From: [Empedobacter] haloabium
GTDB taxonomy: Bacteria; Pseudomonadota; Gammaproteobacteria; Burkholderiales; Burkholderiaceae_D
Assembly: GCA_008011715.2 (NCBI GenBank)
Contig: CP136508.1
Location: 806,001-870,000, forward strand
Length of the DNA: 64,000 nt
Reading direction: 5' to 3'
Positions 1 through 8,409 of this stretch are shown piece after piece. The position numbers and the translations under genes were made by a program. The number at the start of each line of letters is the position of its first letter. The stretch's first letter is position 1. Under the pieces are notes generated by a model. That model did no database searches. It worked only from the letters and a program-made list of their open reading frames with translations, and was not told the DNA's origin.

Positions 1-201
1 GGCGGCGCGCATGAAACCGATGGAAAACACGGGCAGCAGCACGCCCTGGGCCAGTTGGCCCAGCAGCGGCACAAGGCTGAGCAGCGCCGTGACGATCATA
101 TAGGCGAGGAACAAGGTCGACAGGCCGCCCGGCTGCTTGCGAAACAGCGCGAAGCCCTGCTTGACCCAGCCCCAACCCGCGCTGGCTGGTGTCCCGTTCA
201 T
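1..201 (-). CDS. BPSS1780-like membrane protein, partial (C-terminus outside window)
   Basis: Only the first 67 codons lie in the window. Reading leftwards from the ATG at 201, the product starts [20 protein letters not shown] and then enters a hydrophobic stretch ([19 protein letters not shown]). This matches the start of the Burkholderiales BPSS1780-type multi-pass membrane family of unknown function. Its ATG overlaps the thrB stop codon (ATGA), so the two genes are very likely co-transcribed and translationally coupled. The family assignment rests on the N-terminal WxWxKxGFxLF pattern and the gene order, and is moderately secure. Confidence 0.7.
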   Translation of the reverse strand, partial: MNGTPASAGWGWVKQGFALFRKQPGGLSTLFLAYMIVTALLSLVPLLGQLAQGVLLPVFSIGFMRAA

Positions 202-1169
202 GGAAGCAGCCCTGGAGCAGGGTGGGCCACGCGTTCGCGCAGGATGCGTTCGAAATGCGTGGGGTCGTGCGGCGTCAGGATTTCCGCCTCGCGTGGGCGG
301 TACAGGTCGTACAGGCGCGACAGCCAGAAGCGCAGCGCGGCGGCGCGCAGCGAGCATTGCCAGCCGGCCTGCTCGTCCGCCGTGAACGGCCGCACGGCAT
401 GGTAGGCGTCCAGCATGGCGCGGACCCGCGCCTCGTCCAGTACGCCCGTGTCGAGGTCCACGCACCAGTCATTGACGGTGACGGCCACGTCGAACAGCCA
501 GGTGTCGCAGCCGGCGAAATAGAAGTCGAAGAAGCCCGTCAGGCGTTCGCCGTCGAACATCACGTTGTTGCGGAACAGGTCCGCGTGCACCGGGCCATGC
601 GGCAGGCGCTTGTGCAGGTCGGAGCCGTGGAACGCTTCCTGGTAATGGATTTCGCTGCGCAGCAGGCGCGTTTCCGGCTCGGACAGGTGCGGCAGCACGG
701 CCGGGGCGGCCTCGTGCCACCAGGCGATGCCGCGCAGGTTCGGCTGGTGCAGCGGGAAGTCCTGGCCCGCCAGGTGCATCTTCGCCAGCATCGCGCCGAC
801 GGCCGCGCAGTGCACGGGGCCCGGGGCCATCTGCGAGCTGCCCTGCAGCTTGGAGACGATGGCGGCCGGCTTGCCGTGCAGCGGCACGCACAGCTCGCCG
901 GCATGGGTGGGCACCGGTTCCGGCACCAGCACGCCGCGCGTGGCCAGGTGCCGCATCAGCTGCAGGTAGAACGGCAGCTGTTCGAAGCCGAGGTTCTCGA
1001 AGATCGTCAGCACGTATTCGGTGCGCCGGCCGTCCAGTTCAGTCGTCAGGAAGAAGTTGCTGTTTTCGATGCCGGAGGCGATGCCTTTCAGCGCGACGGC
1101 ATCGCCGAGGGGGAACTGCGCGATCCACGCCTGGACGTCGTCCAGGCTGACCGAGGTGAACACTGCCAT
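198..1169 (-). CDS. thrB: Homoserine kinase (ThrB, APH-fold type)
   Basis: Phosphorylates L-homoserine to O-phosphohomoserine, the penultimate step of threonine synthesis, in the cytoplasm. The 323-aa product has the aminoglycoside-phosphotransferase-like fold used by pseudomonad and Burkholderia ThrB, not the GHMP kinase fold of the enterobacterial enzyme. Visible motifs are the catalytic loop HADLFRNN (H195, D197, N202) and the following metal-binding segment FFDFYFAG (about 213-220). The length is normal for the family. It lies downstream of a DUF2782 gene on the same strand and its stop overlaps the start of the next membrane-protein gene. This order next to polA is common in Oxalobacteraceae. 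Confidence 0.95.
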   Translation of the reverse strand: MAVFTSVSLDDVQAWIAQFPLGDAVALKGIASGIENSNFFLTTELDGRRTEYVLTIFENLGFEQLPFYLQLMRHLATRGVLVPEPVPTHAGELCVPLHGKPAAIVSKLQGSSQMAPGPVHCAAVGAMLAKMHLAGQDFPLHQPNLRGIAWWHEAAPAVLPHLSEPETRLLRSEIHYQEAFHGSDLHKRLPHGPVHADLFRNNVMFDGERLTGFFDFYFAGCDTWLFDVAVTVNDWCVDLDTGVLDEARVRAMLDAYHAVRPFTADEQAGWQCSLRAAALRFWLSRLYDLYRPREAEILTPHDPTHFERILRERVAHPAPGLLP

Positions 1170-1213
1170 GAGAATCTATAGTAAAAGGTCGAGGAAAATG
1201 ACGCGTATGCGCG

Positions 1214-1651
1214 TCAGCGGCTGCCCTTGGCCGGCGGCGGGGGCGGCGGCGGCGCGTCTTCCGCGTTTTCCGCTGCCGCGGCGGCATCGGCGCTGCGCTG
1301 CTTCTGCTTTTTGGCGATATCGAACTCCATCACCGTCCACTGCGCGCCACGGATGGCCGGGCCGCCGGCGTCGCCGGCCTGCGCCGTGCTGTTGGTGTTG
1401 TTCGGCTTGATCGTGTACGTGCTGCCGCCCGCGTGCACGGTTTCCTGCGTGATGCGGCCGTTCTGGCGCTGCACGCTGGTCGTGGTCTCGCGGTTCTGCT
1501 TGGGCGATACGGTGATGGGCGTGTCGGTGTCGTCCAGCTGTTCCAGCTTGGGCGGCTGTTCCAGCTTTTTCTGCGCCTCGGTCTGGGCGAATGCGGGGAA
1601 CACGATGGCGTAAAGGGCCGAAACGGCCAGCAGGAGGGCGGGAGCGCGCAT
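1214..1651 (-). CDS. DUF2782 family secreted protein
   Basis: A 145-aa protein of unknown function. The start at 1651 gives a clean signal peptide (MRAPALLLAVSALYAIVFPAFAQ, cleavage after AFA); longer in-frame starts would put junk ahead of it. The mature part has an acidic/proline segment (PPKLEQLDDTDTP), a beta-type core (QNRETTTSVQRQNGRITQ...) and a low-complexity end with a run of eight prolines. The DUF2782 family is found between polA and thrB in many beta-proteobacteria, and this gene sits there, reading towards thrB with 44 nt between them. Probably periplasmic; its function is not known. Confidence 0.8.
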   Translation of the reverse strand: MRAPALLLAVSALYAIVFPAFAQTEAQKKLEQPPKLEQLDDTDTPITVSPKQNRETTTSVQRQNGRITQETVHAGGSTYTIKPNNTNSTAQAGDAGGPAIRGAQWTVMEFDIAKKQKQRSADAAAAAENAEDAPPPPPPPAKGSR

Positions 1652-1842
1652 GATGGAACCTCGGTGGGAGCCTGTGGTGTTGGAGTATGAACCATTGTAA
1701 CAAACTGACACCGTTGGCGCCTGCCAGCACGGTTTTGTCCCGGGGCGCACCCGTGGCGATACTGGAAACTCTGCGATAATCCCCCTATTCGATCCATTCG
1801 CTTCCTTTGCCGTGCCCGACCGGCGCACGGCTGAAAAACATC

Positions 1843-4593
1843 ATGCAAAAAACCCTGCTGTTAGTCGACGGTTCCAGTTACCTCTACCGTGCCTTCCACG
1901 CGCTGCCCGACCTGCGCAGTCCGGATGGCCACCCGACCGGCGCCATGCACGGCATGGTCAACATGCTGCGCCGCCTGCGCGCCGACTACCCGGCCGCCTA
2001 TATCGCCTGCGTCTTCGATGCCAAGGGCAAGACCTTCCGCGACGATCTTTATCCGGAATACAAGGCCACGCGCGCGTCGATGCCGGCCGACCTGTCGCTG
2101 CAGATCGAGCCGATCCACGAAGCCGTGCGCGCGATGGGCTGGCCGATCCTGATGGTCGATGGCGTCGAGGCGGACGACGTGATCGGCACGCTGGCCGTGA
2201 CGGCCGAGAAGAACGGCATGGACGTCATCATCTCGACGGGCGACAAGGACCTGGCCCAGCTGGTCACGCCGCACGTCACGCTGATCAATACGATGAGCAA
2301 CGAAAAGCTGGACGAGGCGGGTGTGCTGGCCAAGTTCGGCGTGCCGCCGAACCGCATCATCGACTATCTGACCCTGATCGGCGACACGGTGGACAACGTG
2401 CCCGGCGTGGCCAAGTGCGGGCCGAAGACGGCCGTCAAGTGGCTGACGCAATACGACAGCCTCGATGGCGTGATCGCCAACGCCGACAAGATCACGGGCG
2501 CCGTCGGCGCCAACCTGAAGGCGGCGCTGGAATGGCTGCCCAAGGGCCGCGAGCTGATCACCGTGAAGACCGATTGCGACCTGTCCGGCCACATGATGTC
2601 GATCAGCGAATCGCTGGTGGCAAAGGACGAGGACCACGAGTCGCTGCTGAGCTTTTTCACCAAATACGGCTTCAAGACGCTGCTGCGCGAGCTGCAGGCG
2701 CTGACGCCGTCGGCCAAGGTGCCGGGCCAGACCACGCCGGCGGCGCCGGAAGGCGCGACCGGCGACATGTTCGCCCAGCCACCCGCCAACGTGAAATACG
2801 ACACGGTGCTGACCGAGGCCCAGCTGGACGAATGGATCGCCCGCATCACGCAAGCCGAACTGGTGTCGCTGGACACGGAAACGACGTCGCTCGAGCCGAT
2901 GACGGCGCAACTGGTCGGCATCTCGCTGGCGACGGAGCCGGGCCTGGCCTGCTATATCCCGGTAGCGCACCGCTACGCGGGCGTGCCGGAACAGCTGCCC
3001 CGCGAGCTGGTGCTGGAAAAGCTGAAACCCTGGCTGGAAGACGCCAGCAAGGCCAAGCTGGGCCAGAACCTGAAATACGACGCGCACATCTTCGCCAACC
3101 ACGGCGTGACCCTGCGCGGCGTGGTGCACGACACGCTGCTGCAATCGTACGTGTTCGAGTCGCACCGCACGCACGACATGGACAGCCTGGCGATGCGCCA
3201 CCTGAACCACAAGACCATCCCGTTCGAGGACGTGTGCGGCAAGGGCGCCAACATGATCTGCTTCGACCAGGTCGAACTGCAGCGCGCCACCGACTACGCG
3301 GCCGAGGATGCGGACATCACCTTGCGCCTGCACTTGGCGATGCACGGCCACGTGGCCGGCGACGAGGGCCTGACGGCGATCTACAACAAGATCGAGCTGC
3401 CGACGGCCGTGGTGCTGCAAAAGATCGAGCGCAACGGCGTATTGATCGACGCCGGCCTGCTGGCCACGCAGTCGGAAGAGCTGGGCGCGCGCATCGTCGA
3501 ACTGGAACAGAAGGCGTATGAGCTGGCCGAGCAGCCGTTCAACCTGGGTTCGCCCAAGCAGATCGGCGAGATCTTCTTCAACAAGCTGAAACTGCCGGTG
3601 GTGAAGAAGACGCCGAGCGGCGCGCCGTCGACGGACGAGGAAGTGCTGCAGAAGCTGGCCGAGGACTATCCGCTGCCGAAGATCCTGCTGGAATACCGTG
3701 GCATGGCCAAGCTGAAGTCCACCTACACGGACAAGCTGCCGAAGATGATCAATCCGCAGACGGGCCGGGTGCACACCAACTACGCCCAAGCGGTGGCGGT
3801 GACGGGGCGGCTGGCGTCGAACGACCCGAACCTGCAGAACATCCCGATCCGCACGGCCGAGGGCCGCCGCATCCGCGAGGCCTTCGTGGCGCCGGCAGGC
3901 AGCCATATCGTCTCGGCCGACTATTCGCAGATCGAGCTGCGCATCATGGCGCACATCTCGGGCGACGCGGCGATGCTGCGCGCGTTCGCCGAAGGCGTCG
4001 ACATCCACCGTGCCACGGCGGCCGAGATCTTCGGCGTCCCACCGGACGAGGTGAACAGTGAGCAGCGCCGCTATGCGAAGGTCATCAATTTCGGCCTGAT
4101 CTACGGCATGAGCGCGTTCGGCCTGGCCGCCAACCTGGGCATCGACCGCGCCGCCGCGCAGAACTACATCGACCGCTATTTTGCGCGCTTCTCCGGCGTC
4201 AAGCAGTACATGGACGAAACGCGCCTGGAAGCGAAGGCGAACGGCTACGTCAAGACGGTGTTCGGCCGCCGCCTGTGGCTCCCCGAGATCAACTCCCCGA
4301 ACGGTCCGCGCCGCCAGGCCGCGGAGCGGGCCGCGATCAACGCGCCGATGCAGGGCACGGCGGCGGACCTGATCAAGCTGGCGATGATCGCCGTGCAGGA
4401 CTGGCTGGAAAAGGAAAACCTGAAGTCGCGCATGATCATGCAGGTGCACGACGAACTGGTTCTGGAAGTGCCGGACGACGAGCTGCAGCTGGTGCGGGAG
4501 ACGCTGCCGCAGCTGATGGCCGGCGTGGCGCAGTTGAAGGTGCCGCTGGTCGCCGAAGTCGGCGTGGGGCGGAACTGGGAGGAGGCGCACTGA
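1843..4593 (+). CDS. polA: DNA polymerase I
   Basis: Repair and Okazaki-fragment processing polymerase, 916 aa. The start at 1843 (MQKTLLLVDGSSYLYRAF) is the conserved one; an upstream in-frame ATG-like extension adds no family sequence. All three domains are present: N-terminal 5'-3' exonuclease (about 1-290, with VDGVEADDVIGTLA), 3'-5' exonuclease (about 310-500, with the catalytic DTE in SLDTETTSLEP and YAAEDADITLRL, so proofreading looks intact), and the polymerase domain with motif A (ADYSQIELRIMAHIS) and motif C (QVHDELVLEV). Transcribed divergently from the DUF2782/thrB genes. A perfect palindrome overlaps its stop codon. Confidence 0.98.
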   Translation: MQKTLLLVDGSSYLYRAFHALPDLRSPDGHPTGAMHGMVNMLRRLRADYPAAYIACVFDAKGKTFRDDLYPEYKATRASMPADLSLQIEPIHEAVRAMGWPILMVDGVEADDVIGTLAVTAEKNGMDVIISTGDKDLAQLVTPHVTLINTMSNEKLDEAGVLAKFGVPPNRIIDYLTLIGDTVDNVPGVAKCGPKTAVKWLTQYDSLDGVIANADKITGAVGANLKAALEWLPKGRELITVKTDCDLSGHMMSISESLVAKDEDHESLLSFFTKYGFKTLLRELQALTPSAKVPGQTTPAAPEGATGDMFAQPPANVKYDTVLTEAQLDEWIARITQAELVSLDTETTSLEPMTAQLVGISLATEPGLACYIPVAHRYAGVPEQLPRELVLEKLKPWLEDASKAKLGQNLKYDAHIFANHGVTLRGVVHDTLLQSYVFESHRTHDMDSLAMRHLNHKTIPFEDVCGKGANMICFDQVELQRATDYAAEDADITLRLHLAMHGHVAGDEGLTAIYNKIELPTAVVLQKIERNGVLIDAGLLATQSEELGARIVELEQKAYELAEQPFNLGSPKQIGEIFFNKLKLPVVKKTPSGAPSTDEEVLQKLAEDYPLPKILLEYRGMAKLKSTYTDKLPKMINPQTGRVHTNYAQAVAVTGRLASNDPNLQNIPIRTAEGRRIREAFVAPAGSHIVSADYSQIELRIMAHISGDAAMLRAFAEGVDIHRATAAEIFGVPPDEVNSEQRRYAKVINFGLIYGMSAFGLAANLGIDRAAAQNYIDRYFARFSGVKQYMDETRLEAKANGYVKTVFGRRLWLPEINSPNGPRRQAAERAAINAPMQGTAADLIKLAMIAVQDWLEKENLKSRMIMQVHDELVLEVPDDELQLVRETLPQLMAGVAQLKVPLVAEVGVGRNWEEAH

Positions 4594-4612
4594 GCGAGCA
4601 CTGCTCGCTCAG
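4590..4612. repeat. Perfect 11-bp inverted repeat over the polA stop codon
   Basis: CTGAGCGAGCA, one central C, then TGCTCGCTCAG; the TGA stop of polA lies in the left arm. It could fold as a hairpin at the mRNA end, but no U-tract follows, so it is not called an intrinsic terminator. The right arm is the start of the 33-bp sequence repeated at 8288-8320. Confidence 0.8.
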
Positions 4613-4629
4613 GCCTGCCTCCGCGCACT
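4597..4629 (+). repeat. 33-bp direct repeat, left copy
   Basis: Identical over 33 bp to 8288-8320 (starts AGCACTGCTCGCTCAGG, ends CCTCCGCGCACT). The two copies bracket the whole IS-rich, low-GC stretch between polA and the dienelactone hydrolase gene. The left copy is continuous with the polA palindrome, so this side is likely the ancestral context. Confidence 0.85.
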
Positions 4630-4678
4630 AAGAAGATCCTCGAGGTTCAGTGAAATTCGAGTTTGCCGGCAGCGATCA

Positions 4679-5112
4679 TCAAATGACAGGTGGGAGGGTT
4701 GGCCGCTTACAGAACTTGGCGCCTTCCGTTTGTTCGATCCACAGGCCCAGCACTTCCTTGCGGCCATCGGCGCGAATGGCCAACGCCAGATAGACCGCCT
4801 TGTTTTTGACGGTGCCTTCGTCCCGGATTTTCAGACGCAGCGCGTCAAAATAGACGATCGGATACATCGGTTCCAACGGCCGCTGCTGCCATTGGACGAC
4901 TTCCTCCATGACTTCATCGGTGATGGTGGAGATCAATTCTGGAGAAACCTGCGTGCCATACAGCTCCAGCAGGTGGCCCTGGGTTTCACGCACGCTCATG
5001 CCCCGGGCGTACATGCTGATGACGTGGCCGTCAAAGCCTTCCATACGCCGCTGATGCTTGGCAACGAGCTTCGGCTCAAAGCTGGCAAGACGGTCCCGAG
5101 GCACATCCAATT
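4679..5112 (-). pseudogene. IS256-family transposase, central fragment (truncated)
   Basis: Encodes QLDVPRDRLASFEPKLVAKH through MYARGMSVRETQGHLLELYG, YPIVYFDALRLKIRDEG (first catalytic Asp region) and GLWIEQTEGAKF, all diagnostic of IS256/mutator transposases. The reading frame then runs into unrelated residues (CKRPTLPPVI, stop at 4679), so the C-terminal half with the last catalytic residue is gone. The N-terminal part of the same gene is at 6231-6488. An IS1595-family element sits between them, and removing it rejoins the sequence at EIQ/LDVPRDR. The open frame extends to 5152, but 5113-5152 is IS1595 DNA. Confidence 0.85.
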
Positions 5113-6209
5113 GGCGCTGTGCCCTCGTCCCAATGAAGTAGCCTCCTGGCATCCAATCAAATAACGATGAGAAAAAGCACTGCGCGCAGCAACTGCTGCG
5201 GCGTCGTCACGCATCCGGCATCGAGCGCATGGCGCCAGCCCAGGTAGTTGGGCAGGTATTTGCTGGCGACACCATGGAAGCGCTTCAGCCAGTTCTTGAA
5301 CCGGCCGTGGCAGCTGTTGACGGTCTGAATGTGAATCACCTCGTCCACGACGCGCTGCCCCGCCGCCACGTTGACGGCGCGGTGCGCGATCCCTGTCGCC
5401 TCGGCGAACGCCTGGTAGGCACGCGCCCCGTCCGTTGCAAGCAGGACGCCGGGTGCCAGGACCGGCGGCAGGCATTGCTGCAATTGTGCGGCCGTTACCG
5501 GTCCGCGCCCGGTGATGAAATCGCTGGCCTTGCCGCTGCGGTCACACGCGACCAGGATGCAGTCGTGCTCCTTGCCAGGGCCGCGGTGACTGGCCGTGCC
5601 GCCACGCCGGCGCGCCGGTCGCGTCAGGTTGCGCGAGCCCTTTTGAGACTCAAGGAGGTAGGTCTCGTCCGCTTCGACGATGCCGCCCAGCGGCAGGGCC
5701 CGCGCATCCTTGGCCATCGTCATAAAACGGTGGCGCCAGCGAAAACTGGTGTTGCGATGGATGCCGGTCGCCTGCGCCGCGCCGCGCACCGTCATCGAGT
5801 TCAACATGCATTGCAGGAAGGGCAGCCATTTGTCGCGCAGGCGGATGAACGCCAGGGGCGTGCCGGTCAGGGCGTTGAAACTCTTGCCGCACTCGCGGCA
5901 ACGATAGCGCTGCAGGCCGTAAAAGACACCGTGGCGGTACAGGCGCTCGCCCTGGCAATGGGGGCAACGGCGCAGCCGGTTGCCGCGCGCTTCGATGATG
6001 GCAAGGCACTCCGCCAGTGAGGTACACCGGTCGAACGCCTCGCGCAGCTCGTCCACTTGCTTGCCGGTGAGTTGCACCAGCATCTGCCGCACCTGCGCTT
6101 GCATCGCCTGGAATTGCCGCGAGTCCATGGTTGCTCCCCTCCGGTTGAGTTAACTGGAGGTAGGACCGTGGTTGAGTCGGAAAGTTCATCAGGACCGGGG
6201 CACAGCGCC
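5113..6209 (-). mobile_element. IS1595-family insertion sequence, apparently complete
   Basis: About 1.1 kb carrying one intact transposase gene. The ends are imperfect inverted repeats beginning GGCGCTGTGCCC at both termini (5113 rightwards and 6209 leftwards). It is inserted inside an IS256-family transposase gene. The flanks share the 3-bp ATT (5110-5112 and 6210-6212), and the reconstructed target ATCCAATTGGAT is a perfect 12-bp palindrome with the insertion at its centre. The ends were read by eye and could shift by one or two bases, because the palindrome itself makes the flanks look like an inverted repeat. Confidence 0.8.
5157..6128 (-). CDS. IS1595-family transposase (ISXO2-like DDE)
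   Basis: Intact 323-aa transposase. The N-terminal zinc ribbon (CPHC...CREC, about residues 55-80) is followed by a helix-turn-helix-like stretch (GAAQATGIHRNTSFRWRHRF). The ISXO2-like catalytic core has EADETYLLESQKG, ATDGARAYQAFAE and NSCHGRFKNWLKRFHGVASK, supplying the acidic and asparagine residues of this family. No frameshift or stop is seen, and both terminal repeats are present, so the element may still be active. Reads from the right end of the element towards its left end. Confidence 0.9.
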   Translation of the reverse strand: MDSRQFQAMQAQVRQMLVQLTGKQVDELREAFDRCTSLAECLAIIEARGNRLRRCPHCQGERLYRHGVFYGLQRYRCRECGKSFNALTGTPLAFIRLRDKWLPFLQCMLNSMTVRGAAQATGIHRNTSFRWRHRFMTMAKDARALPLGGIVEADETYLLESQKGSRNLTRPARRRGGTASHRGPGKEHDCILVACDRSGKASDFITGRGPVTAAQLQQCLPPVLAPGVLLATDGARAYQAFAEATGIAHRAVNVAAGQRVVDEVIHIQTVNSCHGRFKNWLKRFHGVASKYLPNYLGWRHALDAGCVTTPQQLLRAVLFLIVI

Positions 6210-6230
6210 ATTGGATTTCCCCGCCCGGCG

Positions 6231-6488
6231 TCAGCACCGTTTGGAGCTGCTGCCGTTGCGGTGGTCTTCTCCCGACTCGGCTTCGTTGGCCAAGTGGTGG
6301 TTCAACTCCGCCGTCAACTTGCGCTCGGCCAGCATCTTCTTGAGCTGATCCGCCAAACCGTTTTCGCCGAGAAGCGACTCAGCATCCTTGTTTTGCACCT
6401 GGGCCAGCGGTTGGTCGATCAGCTCGACGGGGAACGGCGGTGGTGCTTTTTTCTTCCTAGGTTTTTTCGTGGTCATTGCTTCGGTCAT
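6231..6488 (-). pseudogene. IS256-family transposase, N-terminal fragment (frameshifted, interrupted)
   Basis: Starts at an ATG at 6488 behind AAAGGATGTTCC and encodes MTEAMTTKKPRKKKAPP, LAERKLTAELNHHLANEAE and EDHRNGSSSK, the conserved IS256-family N-terminus. The frame stops at 6231 because of an apparent 1-nt deletion: in the next frame the expected TVLTPGGEIQ continues up to the IS1595 junction at 6210. The gene is therefore broken twice, by the deletion and by the insertion. The IS256 end probably lies near 6546 (GGAGCCTGTCAG read on the minus strand). Confidence 0.85.
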
Positions 6489-6548
6489 GGAACATCCTTT
6501 TCGGTACTATTTTACGACCCCGGCACACAAAAAATCTGACAGGCTCCA

Positions 6549-6662
6549 ATCAAGGAGTACATCGAGATTTTCTACAACCGCCAACGGCGTCACTCGCGCC
6601 TTGGCTACGTCTCCCCAGCATCGTTTGCACAGAGCTTTAGAAAACAGGCGCTGGCTGCTTGA
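6549..6662 (+). pseudogene. IS3-family transposase OrfB, C-terminal remnant
   Basis: 37 codons ending at TGA 6660-6662 encode IKEYIEIFYNRQRRHSRLGY then VSPASFAQSFRKQALAA. This is the C-terminus of IS3-family OrfB integrases; the YN.RRHS.LGY motif is diagnostic. No upstream part is present, because the IS256 remnant abuts directly at about 6546. The bases after the stop (GTGTCCATTATTGACAGTGC) look like the outer end of the original IS3 element. Confidence 0.85.
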
Positions 6663-6825
6663 AACGGACGTGTCCATTATTGACAGTGCACCTCAGTCGT
6701 CGGCTCCCCACCGGCATTCCCACATATGGAACCTGTAGCCAAGTGGCGTCACTCATCAGAACATTTTTCAATCAATCCGACATGGTTTTGACTGATTTCC
6801 CGTCACGCTCGCTAAAGGTAAAAAT

Positions 6826-7524
6826 ATGTTTCCAAGTCCCGTACGCAGTTCTGCCCCACTCTCTCCTGTTACGGCTCCCTCCGTGCAAGGCGAATCGACC
6901 GCTTCGTCTCGTGTAGCTGCAAATGAAGACAGCTCCAAACGCGACAGATCGTCATCGCTTTCTCCGTCGTCGTCCCCGAGGATGAGCGCGATGCAGCACC
7001 AATTATTACATAAGCTGCAAAATATGGATGGCCCCAATCAACCGGAAGATCTTTCGCAAGAAAAATGGGACGAGATGAAAGGAGGGATCGATTCCGAGTT
7101 AAGGAAAAAAGTGGACGAAATGTTTGAGGACGGTTGCACAATTCAGATGCACACGTCATCAAAAGATGGAAAACAAACCTTTCTCGTGAAGGAAGGCCAA
7201 GAGCGGTTCAATATCGAAAACAACGACACTTGGTATGTTCCGCATAACTATGATTACAAAGTCAGCAAAACATGGGGAACGGGAAAGGAGGGGCAAAAAT
7301 TCGCATCAATCGATAAATTCAAGTCCGGTAGAGACCCATCCTCGCTCCACGCAGACAGGCTCGCTAGCGCAACTGCGGGAATAGAAAATGGCAACCTGCT
7401 GGATCCAATCAAAGTCCAGAGAAATTCCGACGGAACGTTTAGTATTATTGATGGGAATCACAGATTGCAAGCTGCCAAAAACCTTCGTCTAGAAAACATT
7501 CCCTACCAGGAGGTGGAGGAATGA
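6826..7524 (+). CDS. Orphan protein with Ser-rich N-terminus and ParB/sulfiredoxin-like C-terminal domain
   Basis: A 232-aa protein of unknown role, with an ATG behind AAAGGTAAAAAT. Three parts are visible. Residues 1-60 are Ser/Pro-rich and without hydrophobic signal (LSPSSSPRMSA). Residues 60-165 are a charged middle region. Residues about 170-232 carry a ParB-like pattern, LDPIKVQRNSDGTFSIIDGN followed by HRLQAAKNLRLENIPYQEVEE. The GNHRLQAA box is the ParB-type signature used for nucleotide binding or hydrolysis. The base composition is much more AT-rich than the host genes and codon use is unlike its neighbours. Both sides are transposon remnants, so recent transfer is likely. Possibilities include a secreted effector with a disordered N-terminal delivery segment or a phage/plasmid protein; nothing here decides between them. 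Confidence 0.6.
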   Translation: MFPSPVRSSAPLSPVTAPSVQGESTASSRVAANEDSSKRDRSSSLSPSSSPRMSAMQHQLLHKLQNMDGPNQPEDLSQEKWDEMKGGIDSELRKKVDEMFEDGCTIQMHTSSKDGKQTFLVKEGQERFNIENNDTWYVPHNYDYKVSKTWGTGKEGQKFASIDKFKSGRDPSSLHADRLASATAGIENGNLLDPIKVQRNSDGTFSIIDGNHRLQAAKNLRLENIPYQEVEE

Positions 7525-7690
7525 GAAGTCGTCTTCGCAGTTGGAAATGCGGCTACGGCCAAGCTGGAAGATGACTCGAGTTCCCCCGATCCATTGAGGT
7601 AGCCTGACATTTTCGGACACTTCCGGGCACCTCGAATAACCTCCCTGTCCGTGGCATGATGGCGGCGCACCAAAACCTGACGACTCTGCC

Positions 7691-8269
7691 ATGATGAAAC
7701 CCAACCTATTTGCTGCTCGGGAGCGCGAGGCCAAGCTGACGAAGCTTGGCGATGCGCTGCAAGTGTTGGAGCGACACGTCGATTTCACAGCGTTGGCTGC
7801 GGCAGTCGACGACGCAGCACCGCGGCCAAGCCGCGAACGCGGCGGACGGTCGCCGTTCCCGACCGAGATCATGGTCCGGATTCTGCTGATCCAGCAGCTG
7901 TTCAATCTCTCCGACGAGCAGATGGAATTCCAACTGCTGGACCGCCTGAGCTTCCAGCGCTTTGCCGGCCTGCGTGATTCGAGCCAGTTTCCGGACCGCA
8001 CTACGATCTGGACTTTCAAGGAGCGCCTGATCAAAGCCGGCGCCAGCGAGAGCGTCTTCGATGCCGTCAATCGGCAGCTGGCGTGGCATGGCTGCATTGC
8101 CCGTGGTGGCCAGATGGTCGATGCATCCATCGTTCAGGCTCCGAAACAGTCCCTGACCAAGGACGAGAAAGCGATGGTTGTGGGCGACAACGTCATGCCC
8201 GCCGACTGGTCGCCGCCGAAGGGGCGGCAGAAGGACCTGGACGCACGCTGGACGAGCATGCGACCTTAG
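7691..8269 (+). pseudogene. IS5-family transposase, truncated at the C-terminus
   Basis: 192 codons beginning MMKPNLFAAREREAKLTKLG. The IS5 N-terminal domain is complete (SPFPTEIMVRILLIQQLFNLSDEQ; LSFQRFAGLRDSSQFPDRTT) and the first catalytic Asp is present (GGQMVDASIVQAPKQSLTKD). The family sequence stops at KGRQKDLDARWT and is followed by four unrelated residues and a stop, so the remaining DDE core is missing. The break is at about 8257, 30 bp before the right copy of the 33-bp direct repeat. Confidence 0.9.
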
Positions 8270-8287
8270 GCGCCTCCGCGCAAATCA

Positions 8288-8320
8288 AGCACTGCTCGCT
8301 CAGGCCTGCCTCCGCGCACT
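8288..8320 (+). repeat. 33-bp direct repeat, right copy
   Basis: Exact match to 4597-4629. It follows the truncated IS5 transposase, so it closes the mobile segment. The flanking bases differ from those of the left copy on both sides. Confidence 0.85.
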
Positions 8321-8340
8321 GAGCTCGAGACACCGGGGAC

Positions 8341-8364
8341 AGCCAACAAAACCATTGGCTTTTT
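8341..8364 (+). terminator. Possible weak intrinsic terminator
   Basis: AGCCAA, 8-nt loop, TTGGCT, then TTTT. The stem is only 6 bp and A/T-containing. It may be the displaced terminator of polA, now separated from it by the IS island. Confidence 0.35.
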
Positions 8365-8409
8365 AACACCGTTGTGTTTCAATTTTCCCGCTAACCACCA
8401 GGAGACCCC

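Noticed and set aside
1739..1780. GATAAT at 1775-1780 as polA promoter
   Set aside because: No acceptable -35 element at 16-19 bp upstream.
4590..4612. Intrinsic terminator of polA
   Set aside because: The hairpin is perfect, but no run of T follows, so only a repeat is called.
5229..6020. 263-codon plus-strand frame inside the IS1595 element
   Set aside because: Opposite strand of the intact transposase gene; no family features.
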